Positions 1-11,769 of a DNA stretch of 64,000 bases are shown one piece after another. Below the pieces are notes generated by a model, which had not been told where the DNA came from, did no database searches, and saw nothing but the letters and a program-made list of their open reading frames with translations. Made by a program: the position numbers and the translations under genes. Numbering within the stretch: position 1 is the stretch's first letter; every line of letters starts with the position of its first letter. Source of the stretch: Cristatella mucedo (lineage: Eukaryota; Bryozoa; Phylactolaemata; Cristatellidae); contig WPIO01000039.1 of the NCBI GenBank assembly GCA_009760855.2, positions 2,566,501 through 2,630,500 on the forward strand. The letters are read 5' to 3'.

Positions 1-596
1 AAAATGCCAGCGTCCTGACTGTCAAAGCAAAGATTGTATGGAACGATAGCCTATTATGTTCATTTCAGTTACACGGAAATAAATAACACACGTTTGGCCC
101 GAGGACAAAAGCCAATTGCAATTTGGATCTTGCGCAATTAGTTAGTTTTAGTTATGACAATAGTGTATCGTTTGCTTAGTTTCTGACTTATAGACTGCAA
201 CATGCCTCGCATTAAAACAGCTACCAAGAAAAAATTTCCACTGCTACCTGTCGTAAAGTCCATATCCGACTTTGGCGTTAGCATGAACAATCTGGCAAAA
301 GCTGCTGCTTGAAATAGTGATATAGCAGGCAATTTTGTTTGTACGATATTACGCGACGGTCTGCTCTGAAGCGGACAGTTAACTCGATGGCAGGTTTTCT
401 ATGAGTAAGCACATAGTAGTAAGTCCTTGTGTTGATGGATACTTAATATCCGATAGAAACTAAACAACGTCATTTTGACTACTGGACAAGCCGCAAGAAG
501 ACGGTTAGTATTTTCATTCATATCACGCATCACAAGTAAGACGTAAAATATTGTGCAGAATTGACTACCAAGCAAAATCCCTCTTTCTCTAATTAC
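1..596. other. Unique sequence, no recognised gene
   Basis: No recognised protein or repeat. A 36-codon open frame runs from ATG at 202 to TGA at 312 on the + strand and is lysine-rich near its start (MPRIKTATKKK). It matches no family I know and is short enough to be chance. Confidence 0.4.
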
Positions 597-667
597 GCAC
601 GCACGCACACACACACACACACACACGCGCGCGCACGCACCCAAGCACGCATATATATATATATATA
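597..667. repeat. (CA)n/(CG)n/(TA)n microsatellite
   Basis: A compound simple repeat: CA dinucleotides, then CG/CA mixture, then TA dinucleotides. The long reading frame across it is low-complexity and not a gene. Confidence 0.95.
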
Positions 668-881
668 ATTCATTTGCATAGCGCCCTATGAGGACTTGAT
701 AATAATAATAATAATAATAATTCACTTGATAAAGCGCCCTCAGAGAACTTAATCTCTTTCTAGGCGCTTTACATTTGCTGTAAAGCGAAATGCAATTGAA
801 TGGTAAGTAAAATCATGCTTGAAAAACAAACGGAATGAATAATATGGTTAGGGGTGACATGCACAGGGTCAGGACGCAAAT
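668..881 (-). mobile_element. LINE family 1, 3' end (with a SINE-A tail scrap)
   Basis: From 700 an AAT tail is followed by the terminal stem-loop of LINE family 1 (AAAGCGCC paired with GGCGCTTT) and its 3' untranslated region, read on the minus strand. The 30 bases before the tail look like the end of a minus-strand SINE-A copy (TCATTTGCATAGCGCC). The element is 5'-truncated and carries no coding sequence. Confidence 0.85.
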
Positions 882-1071
882 ACATATTCAAGCGTTTCAC
901 ATATGCCACTGAGCTTGTGCCCACGATAGTGGACTTCATTCACGATTGCCTTAGTCAAGGCAAGCTCCTTAACCAAATTGACCATATTAATTGTATACCA
1001 TACATGCATAGAACAAAATTAAGCTGTGTGAGGGCGCTATACAAACTCATTACTAAAACAATTATTAGCAC

Positions 1072-1205
1072 TGGTTTGCTGGAGTGGTTAAGTTGCTCAC
1101 CCCAATCAGGGTCTTGGCAACGTCTTGAGGTCGAGTCCTGTGGCATATGTGAAGCACCTGAATAGAGATTAAGTTATCTTAGGGCACTGTGCAAATGAAT
1201 TATTC
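1072..1205 (+). mobile_element. tRNA-derived SINE, family A
   Basis: The tRNA-like head carries a box-B-like GGTCGAGTCC near 1130. The tail (GAATAGAGATTAAGTT, then AGGGCACTGTGCAAATGAA) matches the copy at 34884-35020 and resembles the LINE-1 3' end. It has drifted, so it is probably an old insertion. Confidence 0.75.
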
Positions 1206-1336
1206 TTTTAATATGCTAGTAAAAATATGCAAGCCTACGGTGCCTCACACCCAAGCAAGTCCTCAAGCTCACTGGGACCACAAATTCAAGTTTCTCGTTT
1301 CTCATTCTGCAATTTCTCCTGGTGTCTCTGCCTCTT

Positions 1337-1570
<234 letters not shown>

Positions 1571-1810
1571 TCTTTTTGACTCTAGCTCCCAGCCGACTGT
1601 TGAATTATAAATGCCATACTTCTATGGGATCTCCATCGCAAGTGGGTATGCTGCTCCATGCTTAAAGGCCCAAACAGCGTCCAGGCCACCACTTAGTCTT
1701 CCTCTTGATTGCAAATACCCCTTCTACTGAACAAGGTGCACTCTTGCTAGTCAAGCTGTCCATGCCACCGCTAAGAAGAAATGATTTATTAGCAGTTCAT
1801 AAATAAATAA

Positions 1811-1975
1811 ATCCTACCTGATTAAATAGCTTCTGTCTGCATAGCGACAGAAGAGCCTTTATGGCTATCACCACCACTTGCAGTGGCGATAAAGGGTCGC
1901 CCACCACAGGAATCGAACCCGCGACCTCGAGACCGAGGTCAAGAAAGCAACCGCCTTACCTAGTGTGACATCACG
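1811..1975 (-). mobile_element. tRNA-derived SINE, family B
   Basis: Minus-strand copy of the SINE also found at 32625-32800. Its box-B complement (GGAATCGAACCC) lies at 1909-1920. It shares the internal block reading TATCGCCACTGCAAGTGGTG on the element strand, with small differences. Confidence 0.8.
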
Positions 1976-2199
1976 GCTGTCCAATTGGTCGCTGCCAATT
2001 TCCGGTGGCTGTCTGATCTCCCAAGTGGTGTGTCGGGAGGAGATTACTGAACACGCAACTGAATTTGCAACTGAGCCACTAAATGCACCAAGCCTTCTCA
2101 GCCATTCAAAGTCACCAATAGTGCAAACACTGATCGGTACAGCCGTATTCAGTGACCGGTCAAGACCGGTTGCCTAACGTCAGCAATGTCGACGCTCGG

Positions 2200-2800
2200 A
2201 CGACTCTGCAGTCGTATTAAAGAATGATCATCCGGCTCCTAGGGCTCCAGCGAGTGACATGGAAGTACAATTACCTCGAGCCATGTTGAAATGGGGAGGG
2301 TTCTATTAGATTTACGAGGCAGCTAATGATGACACGCGACACAATCCGACACCCTTGACAGCAGAAGGCTATTGTAAAGCTGGAGCAGCCCTTTGGCATA
2401 CTGGTCTCAGCATCTCCAAGCGATGGAGAACCTGGACTTTTATTCCGTGCCGTTATGGGGCCTCCTTTCGGGGCCACAGTCATACTGCTGTATGTGAAAG
2501 TCCTAGCGATCGCTGCACATGCATAGTCGAGCGTTAGAAAGCCCCGCTCAATTCGGCTGTGCAGCTACTGAGGGTCTACTTGTCCGGCAGGGCAAACCCA
2601 GAATTGGCTACTGGACTGCAGCTCAACCCGTATTGTCCAGGTTTTCTGGAAGTTTCCTGACTGGGCCAAAAGCTAGATTATCCATGCTGACGGTATGTTA
2701 AACATGACTGCTGACCCAAAAGTCGAGAATCTCTTATATCGGTGCCTTCACTAACTCAGCCGTAGTGGCGATTCTGATAGTGAACTTGTGAAATGCCAAA
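2200..2800 (+). repeat. Duplicated 5' end of the P450 locus (copy 1)
   Basis: The block aligns by eye with 19080-19600 around exon 1 of the intact P450. It covers the pre-ATG region, exon 1 and the start of intron 1, for example TATCGGTGCCTTCA near 2737 against TATTGGTGCCTTCA near 19519. It marks a segmental duplication rather than a retrocopy, because intron sequence is included. Confidence 0.7.
2423..2495 (+). pseudogene. P450 copy 1, exon 1 remnant
   Basis: The ATG at 2423 opens a frame starting MENLDF and then VPLWGLL, matching the membrane anchor of the intact gene (MEFLDF, then LPLWSVLL). Length is 73 nt against 74 in copies 2 and 3. One lost base near the middle shifts the frame into a TGA, and the donor is GTGAAAG rather than GTAAGT. 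Together these mark it as broken. Confidence 0.75.
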
Positions 2801-3839
2801 GACGTTTAGACGTCAAAAGAGTCTAGGTTATGTATGCCTCTAAGTACACAGAAATGTAATAGGAGCCTAAAGGGTATTAAAAGCAGGTAATACAGAAAAG
2901 TTAGATGATTACCAACACCGGCAGTTCAGGCGATGTGCTGAAGAGATGGCATATGCTGCGTTCGGCTAGTGCACCCGGCTCAGATAGCACGACTAATTAC
3001 CTAATGTATCAGAGTAGACCTCAGGCCCATCTAAAAGGTTAGACTTCGATAGAGCAGAATGACCAGCGGCCCGAGATAATTAAATAATAAATCGGAACAG
3101 GAGGAGCACAGTTTCAAATAAAGTCTACGGTGCAGACGAAAGAGTTGCCGTGTGAGAATCAATTGGAGAACAACCGACCGCGCTTTCGCCGAACCCCATT
3201 TTAACACGAGAAGAACGATGATGGATGATGCACGAAGGGCTGAGGTGACAGTCAGGTCCAACGAGAGACAATCGGCCGGAAGGACTGTCTAGGAAACGCT
3301 GTGACCAGCTATTAGAAATGGAGGCTGTGCATTGCCTGGCGATTCTGGCAGTCATCACTGCTGTGACGGTGCTTAACCGCGTCACATTAAGAGTGCTGGA
3401 GTGTGGTATGGTGTGAGCAGAGGTTAAGCTGGGGAATGCTGATAAGACTGTCGCCACTACCTGCCGACCGGGACCCCTGTGTCGTACATGCAGAGGTTTG
3501 ATGAGCAGAGGGGAGCCAGATTTTCTAGCTCAGGATCAACAAACACTAGCTAGCGGATAGGCTCTGACATTGAGCTTTTACGGGAAGATTGGGGTATAGC
3601 TTATACGTAAGCATTGTAGTTAATAGCTACAGGAGTTTAACTGACCCAAGACGTATGAGCAGATGTAGGTCGAACGGTCCAGCCACTAACTGTGTAGCCG
3701 CGAAGAAGCTCGTCCCCCGCTCTCTACCAGTGGACTGTGTGATGCAGTGCTGCGATGCGGTTAAAATACAGGCGGCCACAACTGGGTGCCGAAAGCAACA
3801 GTTTATTGTGGGCCTGTTCGTAGCGGTTACGGGCCGGCG
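2801..3839. other. Gap region inside P450 pseudogene, nothing recognised
   Basis: No protein family, repeat or splice-bounded exon recognised. The 110-codon minus-strand frame at 3125-3457 lacks any recognisable domain. Confidence 0.4.
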
Positions 3840-4078
3840 CAAGCGCTTTACGCGGCGCGCACCGGACCAGCGGAGTTAACTGTGCGAACTCCCGAAGCCC
3901 GAGTATAACCAACTACCCTATGCGTTTACACGGCGCGTATCGGTCCGACGGAATTAACTCCGCGAACTCCCGAAGCCCGATTATAATAACTACCCTACAC
4001 GTTTACGCGGCCGTACCGGATGGACGGAGTTAACTGCGTGAACTCCCGAAGTCCGAGTATAACCAACTACCCTATGCG
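3840..4078. repeat. GC-rich tandem repeat, about 77-bp unit, three copies
   Basis: Three diverged units begin at about 3845, 3921 and 3999. Each contains TTTACRCGGC, then GGAGTTAACT or GGAATTAACT, then CGAACTCCCGAAGCCCGA or a close variant, then ACTACCCTA. GC content is clearly above the surrounding sequence. Confidence 0.85.
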
Positions 4079-4289
4079 CGCGTCGCTAGCGATTGTCCCA
4101 ACCCCGAAGGACGGCCACTACAGCACCCCAAGATACGAGCAGCTAACTGAGTAGCCGGCAGAACACAACTGAGCATTATAAGTTGCACTTAGCCGTCCGT
4201 CGCCGTAGGTTCGTCTCTCGTGCTCTCGAAGCGTAGTCTCGCATCAACTACCGAAGCTGCAGCCCTGAGCTCTGTCAGTCCTGTCATTT

Positions 4290-4290
<1 letters not shown>

Positions 4291-4324
<34 letters not shown>
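4291..4324. repeat. (CT)n microsatellite
   Basis: About 17 CT units. Confidence 0.95.
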
Positions 4325-4327
<3 letters not shown>

Positions 4328-4385
4328 CTATCGACCTTGGGCGTAGCTGTTATTCTTTTTGTCGGACCCTAGCTCTCGGTGTCCG

Positions 4386-4556
4386 TCCTTGGCCTAATCC
4401 TCCTTGGCTAGCCATTTGCTAGCCCCTGGCTAGCCCTAGGCTAGCCCTTGGTCAGTCCTCGGCCAGTCCTTGGCCAATCTCAGGCCAATCCTAGGCCAGT
4501 CCTAGGCCAGTCCTTGGCTAGTCCTTGGCCAATCCTAGGCTAGTCCTTGGCCATTC
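4386..4556. repeat. Minisatellite, 10-11-bp unit
   Basis: Some 14 or more imperfect repeats of CCTTGGCTAGT / CCTAGGCCAGT run head to tail. The units carry many CTAG, CCTAGG and TTGGCCAA palindromes. Confidence 0.85.
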
Positions 4557-4671
4557 CGCCTGCTACGATTGCTCTAGGTGCCCTAGTAAGACCCTCTAAG
4601 GCAAGGGCTAATATCGCGGCTAGCTTGAGAGCTGCTCCTTTGCAAATGAATATGAAATACAAAGGTGTACA

Positions 4672-4722
4672 AAGAGTGAGAGAAAGAGAGTGAGAGGGAG
4701 AGAGAGAGAGAGTGAGAGAGAT
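4672..4722. repeat. (GA)n-rich microsatellite
   Basis: Interrupted GA/GAGT repeats. Confidence 0.9.
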
Positions 4723-5335
4723 GACGATGATGCATATTTACGAACTGTCAGAGATCACGTCTAACACACTTATAACAATTTGACCAGGCCACATGCAGGC
4801 GCTGTACCCAGATAAGAAGGCCGACGAATCATTACTGCATGCTGACCCTACGCATGTCACCTCCGTTTATTGCTGTTAACGTTGTGCATGCTACTAATCA
4901 CCATTCGATCATGCTTCCTGTACAGCACACATACAGTGCATAGAACGAGAATAAGTTCTCCGACTGTATTAATCAAGTGTATTACTGTTAATGCCATTTT
5001 TTAAAAGGCTACTTTGGGTATGGGCTCAAGCTTAGATGGAGCTGTGCTGAGCTTAGAAGGGCAGTAGTAAAATTAACAACTAGCACTTGCTGACTTGACC
5101 TGCTATTGACATTTTGCCATCCTCTAGGTGGCTCTCAGGAACAGAAAGCAGAATGGCAGCACGAAAATAGCCTAACTCATTCATGTACTCGACAAAGGTT
5201 CTTGAAATAAAATTTCAATGTAGTTTCAGCACAAGTTAGTGTCGTAAAATTTGCCACAAGAATATTTGGTCAGATTTATCAATGCACTTTGTCTATTTGT
5301 ATTATTGAACTACAGAATACCATAACCTTAACTTC
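4723..5335. other. Non-coding, nothing recognised
   Basis: AT-rich sequence. No recognised frame or repeat apart from scattered short A/T runs. Confidence 0.4.
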
Positions 5336-5813
5336 AACCTCTCAGATATACTCCACCATCAGGGCAAACCTCGTACCACCCGTTTTTCGGAATCCAACAG
5401 TCTACAAATACCTCGTGCAAACCTCAAATCCTTTGGAGACCGTGCATTTAGTTCGTATGATCCCAAAGCCTGGAACTCCCTCCCGACTTGCGTCAGAACA
5501 TCTCCTGACCTTACCACATTAAAAAACCTACAAAACACACCTATTTAGGACAGCATTTAGTAGGTCCCTGTGATTTGTCCTTCATGTGCTTATGCGTGCT
5601 GACACTGCATGCTGCCACTAACCACATTTGCATGCTGACCGTGTGAATGTCACCCCTAACCATGGTATTCATTTTGTTTGTTTATCAAGCATAATATTGC
5701 TCACCATTCAATTGTATTTCTCTTTTCAGCAAATGTAAAGTGCCTATTGAGAGATTGAGTTCTCTGAGGGTGCTTTATCAAGTGCATTCTTATTGTTATT
5801 ATTATTATTATTA
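5336..5813 (+). mobile_element. LINE family 1, 3' fragment (ORF2 end + 3' UTR)
   Basis: The fragment starts inside the ORF2 C-terminus (the 'FRNPTV' and 'AWNSLP' region, now frameshifted). It continues through the 3' untranslated region to the terminal stem-loop and an ATT tail ending at 5813. It is 5'-truncated. Confidence 0.85.
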
Positions 5814-6344
5814 ACCTTAATTTACTTAAAGTTTTATCTTATTTGTTAAAGCTGATATCTGCTTTTTCAAAAAAGGCTGAAGTTCCTCCTCAAAAAACAA
5901 AATTGTTAATCTTTAAAGCTGGAATGAAGTGCTTATTTTGTATCGATCGGTAGAACCATTTTGCACGGAAATATGCAATGACAACGACGGTATACCGCTG
6001 CGGCTAGATAACTATCTTGCTTCTACAATCAGGGTTTTAAGTTTGACCGAAATTCATGTGACAAGGCTAGGTACACCAGCAATTTTTTAAATATCGCTGC
6101 GACAGTACCAAGTGAAAAACCCCAAAATACAATACCAACGCAATACCACCAGGGTTCCTTTCTCAATCATGCTCTAGTAGAATAGAAAGTGCCAATAAGT
6201 ATGACACTTCCTCCTTGGTCTTAGCCTTGCGGTATTATGCATGTATTTCGCAACTCAGGTCGTGGATAGGAGGCCCAAAACACAGCATTCGTAATTGCCC
6301 ACTGCAAGCATCTAAGAAAGATGCTAAGGCTTTTCTGCTGCTAC

Positions 6345-6431
6345 TTGCTAGCTAGGGGCAAACCAAGTGCCATTCAGAAAATGGAAGGCAAACGCTCAAA
6401 ATTGGCTCTGCCTGCAAATCTCCTATTGAAT
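6345..6431 (+). mobile_element. LINE family 1, short ORF2 fragment
   Basis: DNA and translation (GKPSAIQKMEGKRSKLALPA) match the post-RT region of the copy at 21796 (GKPSIIQRLERLSLKISSAS). It is isolated and decayed. Confidence 0.6.
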
Positions 6432-6660
6432 ATGCATGTGAATCTATGTGTCATGTTCCGATATCATCTTCTCTACTTAGCTGTGTTTAAGCTTTATCTA
6501 AAGCATCAGATCCAGCCTAAAGTTTAGATAGTGTCTCGTGATCCAGAAAGTTTGCACCAAAATCAAAATCTTGTGGCTACCCAGCAGAAAGATAATCCAC
6601 TATGCTTCTAGATAGAGCCCGAAAAGATAAAGTAATGCTTACTCATCAAACTCATTTACA

Positions 6661-6751
6661 TAATAATGATAATAATAATACATTTGATATACCATCTTCA
6701 AAGAACTCTGTCTCATTCTAGGCACTTCTCGCTGCAAAGGAAGTGCGATCG
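6661..6751 (-). mobile_element. LINE family 1, 3' terminus, decayed
   Basis: The AAT tail and terminal segment are read on the minus strand. It resembles 11422-11540 with several substitutions and lies directly against the LINE-2 copy that follows. Confidence 0.65.
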
Positions 6752-7190
6752 ACGGCTTGGCTCCTTCGTATCAAGCTGAATTGCTACATCAGTTTCAGCC
6801 GGTTCGCGCCCTCAGGTCCTGTGTGGAGAATAAATTAGCTGTCCCATTCCTCCGCTTAAAGATAGTTGGCGACAGAAGGTTTAGCTCTGCAGGTTCTAGA
6901 CTGTGGAACTCGCTTCCACAATTCTTACGCAACGACATCTACTCTCCAACTGCCGACTATGGCACATCTTTTTCAGCGGTCCTGAACTGCTACTTCTATG
7001 CTACTCACTACCTCAACTGCTCTCCTAACTCTGCTATGCTTCCCACTTTCTCTTTGTTGCGTGAGATGAAGTCTGTTGGCTACCGAATGCGTACCGAAAG
7101 CCGCTTAGGCTGTGAGTGCGCTATACAAAACTCTCCTGCGTAACACCCACATAGTCTTTATGACTTTGTGGAGTTACTGACGGAGATACA
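6752..7190 (+). mobile_element. LINE family 2, 3' fragment
   Basis: An open frame of 128 codons (6757-7143) corresponds to the C-terminus of LINE-2 ORF2, with RLWNSLPQFLRN in its middle. It runs into the 3' end with the hairpin CCACATAGTC-TTTAT-GACTTTGTGG near 7147-7171. It is the best preserved 3' end of this family here, with sister copies at 23047, 46250, 48165, 57370 and 62855. Confidence 0.85.
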
Positions 7191-8611
7191 TTACATCGAA
7201 TGGTTAGTGGCAGTTAAACTCCAAACAGTGGCTGGTGCGATACTCAGCTTGGTGGAGGAGTAGATCCAATAGTTAGGCTAGAGCCAACGAATGAAGGGAT
7301 CTAAAAGTGAGTGAAAAAACTCAAAATCGATTCCTTGCTTGACTGGGAGCCAGTGCAGGTTGAAAAGTAGTACCTTTTGTTAGTGACGAGGCACAGAGAG
7401 AAAAACTCGATATGTCACATGCACCGAAAAAGCATAAGTAGCATGCCAGAAATAAGATTAAGCTATACAATATAAAACCAGATGTCAATCAGAAGGAAAT
7501 TACTAGCTAATCATCGAAGTTGTGTTAGTCTTAATAGATTTTCTTTTAACCTTGCTGGTCTACTAGAGATTAATTATCTGCCGCTATTCTTGCTGATCAG
7601 TACAGATATATGAAAATTTGCCAAGAATGTGTTTTTTTGCTTCCATCATTGAATACTTATATGTTAGTTAAGTGTGTTTTTTTAACCGTTTGCCTAATGA
7701 TTTGTCATCTCGGCAACAGACTCGTGCCCTTAGTAAAGTGATCGTGTATATATTGCGTATTTTATTTCTAATGCATATAAGTAGCTTCCTCAAAAAGAAA
7801 AAGTCCTCTTGGATTGGATTTTAATAAATTTATATTGAGTATTAACCCATCTACAGGCACTCGACCTAATGAAAATTCAAGTAAATTTGATAGGCTGAGC
7901 ATTACTCTGGAGATTGCAAAACTTGTTATGTGCCTGTATATACAGAATATATACATATAGGCTAACTAGCCATTAGCATCCAAATAGAGGCCTTAAAGTT
8001 CCTTCCTTGCATATGATTACGGAAACTATAGGTCCAGGATGTTGGATGACATATACAGTGAAGTGTATCTGAGAAAAATATCAAATTAAATGTTTGAAAA
8101 GCAGGAATACTAGTAGAGTATGATGCAGTCATTTTTAAATTTTTTTATTTTTAAATAGGTTGCTTCCAGTTTACATCGAGAATTAACTTGTTCGTATAAC
8201 GATTTTCTTATTTGGAACTAGCCAGAACCGATTCCATTTCCAACATACTTGTCTTTAGGAAAGGTACACTAAACAAATATTTGATTCTCGCACTCATTTA
8301 AAGAGTATGTTTAATATTGAGTGCATATCTAGTATATAATGATTTATTTATTGTAAGTAGTTTTCTTAAATTCGCTCGTCACGAAGGCTGTCAAGAAAAT
8401 ATTTAAAAAAATTAACTATTGGTTGCTCTACATTGTTCATGGTGACATTGCATTAGCCGGAGTTACCTTCTTGTTCTGAGCCATTCACTTAATTAGTCTT
8501 CATACAATACAATACTTGCACGAAGGTAGTAATCAGTATTCAGAATGGGACTGAGTTGCTGCTTTGAAGCTGCTATTTCTGTTGGTATTCCATGAGCATT
8601 TTGATTTTCAG
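7191..8611. other. Intron-like AT-rich sequence, nothing recognised
   Basis: It lies between the LINE-2 fragment and the pseudogene exon 10. No coding match to any P450 exon was found here by eye on either strand. Confidence 0.4.
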
Positions 8612-8751
8612 GCTTGACCGAAAGTGCCATTAAGCAACCGTAGTAGGCGGAGTGGCGATCACAGCAGACATTAAAGTGTCAATGTTCATGTATATGTAAT
8701 GCATCATGACGCTGATTATTGGGAAGAACCCTTCACTTTCATCCCCAAAAG
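8612..8751 (+). pseudogene. P450 copy 1, exon 10 remnant
   Basis: Follows a preserved TTTTCAG acceptor and begins CTTGACCGAAAGTGC, the same as exon 10 of the intact gene. It contains in-frame stops and a 2-nt length change. The end still reads HHDADYWEEPFTF, matching HHDPDYWEDPFTF, and the PER motif has become PKR. Confidence 0.8.
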
Positions 8752-8894
8752 GTTCTATGGTATTGAGAGTTTGATGGAAATTGGTGGCTCTTTAGTGTTA
8801 CCACTATCATCTGCTTCACGTCGTGCTTGCGCATTTCTGGTTATACTACCGATATCGCATTTTTTTTATTTCGCTTGTTCGGCTTTAATTGTAG

Positions 8895-9065
8895 TTTTAT
8901 GCCTGAAGCTAAGGCTAAGATTAGTCCTTTATTTGCTCCTTCATTTGCCATTTAATGCGGGACCAAAAAAATTGCATCGGCATGAGACTGGCATTTTTAA
9001 AAGCCAAAGCAGCTCTGGCTGATCTGCTCTCCAAGTATGAAATTTGAACTATCGATGAAACGAAG
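8895..9065 (+). pseudogene. P450 copy 1, exon 11 (heme exon) remnant
   Basis: The heme-loop DNA is still obvious (GCGGGACC, then TTGCATCGGCATGAGACTGG). An extra base in an A-run throws the ligand cysteine out of frame, and a TGA follows in the segment AAGTATGAAATTTGA. The donor GTATGC is preserved. Confidence 0.8.
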
Positions 9066-9216
9066 GTATGCAACCGGTTTACGAAACTATGTGCACTTCC
9101 GCTCTTCTGTGTGATGTCATGAAAATGCTCACTGATTCATTGCAGCAAGGATTTCTTTGATCATTTGCAAACAGAGAGCTTCACTAATAATTTATGTTAC
9201 CTGCTTCCTCTCCCTG

Positions 9217-9290
9217 AAACCTCTTTTGAATTTGGGTTTGTCTTTTGGCCTCATCTCGCCAACAAACGTCGTAGCATGTAAAAGCTGGCT
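9217..9290 (+). pseudogene. P450 copy 1, exon 12 remnant
   Basis: Resembles the last exon of the intact gene (AAACCT, then GGTTTGTCTTTTGGC, aligned with AAACCTCCC and GGAGTGTCGTTTGGC). The acceptor has mutated from CAG to CTG. Confidence 0.65.
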
Positions 9291-11421
9291 TAATAAGTAC
9301 ACATACACGATCCTCAAACTTTAATGACCACTAAATAATGAAGCGCATGCACTGTTAGCAGTTTACATTGTTTTTACGACCATTACCGTTTATTTTCAGG
9401 AAGAAACCCCAAAACATGGAGGTAGCTAGTTAAAGACTACTTGTAAAACACTGCTAATTACTTGTCAGTTACTATAAGGATGCCCAAATCATCAAATAAC
9501 ATTGGGAATGACAAAAACGCCCACGCACCGCTATAACTATAACATGGCATTGACTGCCTGTACCATCAAATGTAAAACGGGACTAACTGAAAATTCGTAA
9601 TAAAAAATGTATTTATTGACAACTCGGAAGTAACAATTAAAATGCATTATGCCGGTCATATTTCCAAAGTGCATATTTAGCCCAATAATTATTAAAGCGA
9701 TATAGAATCACGATGAAAGAAGCGGCATGCTGGGTACTCGGGGCACATCATTAGTAGGCGTCAACTTTACAGAAACAAAGCAGTTTTTACTGCAGCAGAT
9801 GAGGACATAGGTAAGGGAGTAGTAGCCGCGAGAGCCTCTTAATTTTTGAGCTGTGTAAGGTTGATTTGTAAGCGATGTCTTTTAACAATACAACTAGCGC
9901 AAGAGAAGTGAGCAAGTTTGTGGGCAACAATAGCAATCGCAACTGAAAAGCAGCTTAACTATAAAAATAAACAGGCAAGCTGCTCAATTAAACCACCTCT
10001 CCAGATACTTGGAAAGCAGCTGGCTAATGCGCGACTGATCGAGACAGTAGCACATTTTTTCTGCCGGAAAGCTATTTAACCAGTTTTCTTTCAGCATAAT
10101 CGACACGTCGTTCACCAGTCAGGAACTAAAAGCTAGAACCTTCTAGCAGGGTTCCTTTCTCTTTCCCTGGTGCTACAACTTTTCCCTTTCACCTAAGCCT
10201 TTCCCTGGCGCTACCAAGAAGACAAATAAGCTGTCAACGATGAACCAGCATTTAATTTCCCCTAGATGCAGCTCAAACAAATAACGAATCAAGGAACTAG
10301 TCTCGCAATACTTAGCGCTTCGCACAACGGGCTATTGGGCTTAACGTAAGTGCCTGGCTTAAAACGTAGCCACACGGTCCCTGATAAATTGGGACATCAG
10401 TGTCAGATGTGGGTAGTGTATCAGCTACTGAACAAACGGAAGGCCACTACATATTGTCAATTAAAATAGAAGACCTCAGATGAGGTAAACTTCCACAAAG
10501 GCAGCAGTAAGGTTTCCCTCGGTGGTTAACACGCCGAGCTACTGCGTCTGGCCACTTCCTTTCGTAGAGGCAGATGCAGCAAGTGGCTTGAGTGAGGTCA
10601 TGCTTGGCAGCTCTCAACCAAGCAAAGCCAGCCATCAGCACCGTCCGCTAGCCAGAGTACCTAGGCGGTAAAGGCTGCCTGCCAGACTTCATCCGCCGTC
10701 AATCCGGCGTCAAGCTAGCCGTGACGAGGATCTGGCCCGGGATAGGCCACTGGTTTAGGAGGCCGGAAGTAGGTCGAAGTAAAAGAACTGGACACCAAAG
10801 CCACTCATTTCATAGTCACTAGACGGCAACGGCAGTCGCTCGCGAACGCATCTTGATAAGGACGTCTTGTATAGCCAGCATGTTGAGCTGTCTTAAAGTC
10901 ATTCAGCAGTCTGAAATGCGGCGATGTTCGGAACTTCTTGTTGAAGTAAAATTTAGTCAACGCTTGGAAATAGTAATTTTAAAGTAGCCTTTTGGGAGCT
11001 CATAAACTAACTTTTCTATTTTTAACGAGAATATTTGACACAGCTGCTGCAGATTTTACCGTTTTCTAATTCTTAGAATTAATCACCCTTTGTTATTCTC
11101 CTGAAAGTTGTAACTACTTATTAGGCAGACAGAAAAGGTGGGTGTACGAGATTTCAGGAGTTAGTTTCGTCATCTGAACTCGAACGTAATTCTAACCAGG
11201 CGGAAAGACATATCTAGAATGGTAGTTTTAAATATATGCAGTCATATTCAAACTGATCTGAGAAAAATTCGGTTCTTGCTCACTTTCGTATCGTAACTCT
11301 GGTCAGAGTAAAATGATGGAGACCGAAGCTATCCCTAGCACAACCCCTAGACGGCAATGGCAGTCGCACCGGAATGGCGATTCACCCTTCGTGTGCGCAT
11401 GCGCGCTGACGCTGCGCATGC
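9291..11421 (+). repeat. Duplicated 3' flank of P450 locus, copy 1
   Basis: Colinear by eye with 37840-39680 and then with 42516-43720. Anchors are GGCAACAATAGCAATCGC near 9919 against GACAACAATAGCAGTGGC near 38913, and GTAAGGTTTCCCTC near 10507 against 39470. No gene recognised in it. Confidence 0.75.
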
Positions 11422-11769
11422 TAATAATAATAATAATAATTCACTTGATAAAGCGCCCTCAGAGAACTTAATCTCTCTCTAGGCGCTTTACATTTGCTGT
11501 AAAGTGAAATGCATTTGAATGGTAAGTAAAATCATGCTTGAAAAATAAACGAAATGAATAATATGGTTAGGGGTGTTATGCACAGGGTCAGCATGCAAAT
11601 GTGGTTAGTGGCAGCATGCACAGTGTCAGCACGCATAAGCACATCAAGGACGAATCACAGGGACCCACTAAATGCTGTCCTAAATAGGTGTGTTTTTAGG
11701 TTCCTTTTGAATGTGGTCAGGTTAGGGGATGTTCTGACGCAGGTCGGGAGAGAGTTCCAGGCTTTGGGA
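11422..11769 (-). mobile_element. LINE family 1, 3' fragment
   Basis: AAT tail, terminal stem-loop, 3' untranslated region and the last codons of ORF2, read on the minus strand. It ends abruptly at 11769, where a plus-strand copy begins. Confidence 0.85.

Larger units (their letters stand above)
2423..9290 (+). pseudogene. CYP3-like P450, copy 1, pseudogene
   Basis: This is the ruin of a tandem P450 copy. The visible parts are exon 1 (2423-2495), exon 10 (about 8612-8751), exon 11 (8895-9065) and exon 12 (about 9217-9290). I found none of the I-helix, K-helix or C-helix exons between 2.5 and 8.6 kb. That interval holds a GC-rich tandem-repeat island and several LINE fragments instead. Lesions include frameshifts in exons 1, 10 and 11, in-frame stops, and a lost acceptor AG before exon 12. 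Because introns are partly retained, it arose by segmental duplication. It cannot encode a working enzyme. Confidence 0.8.

Noticed and set aside
3125-3457. 110-codon minus-strand frame
   Set aside because: No recognisable domain, no homologous counterpart in the other P450 copies, and a composition that looks random.
3834-4078. CRISPR-like direct repeats
   Set aside because: Only three diverged 77-bp units in direct tandem without distinct spacers, in a eukaryotic context.
8699-9022. 107-codon frame as a separate gene
   Set aside because: It is a chance frame across the frameshifted P450 pseudogene exons 10 and 11 and the intron between them.
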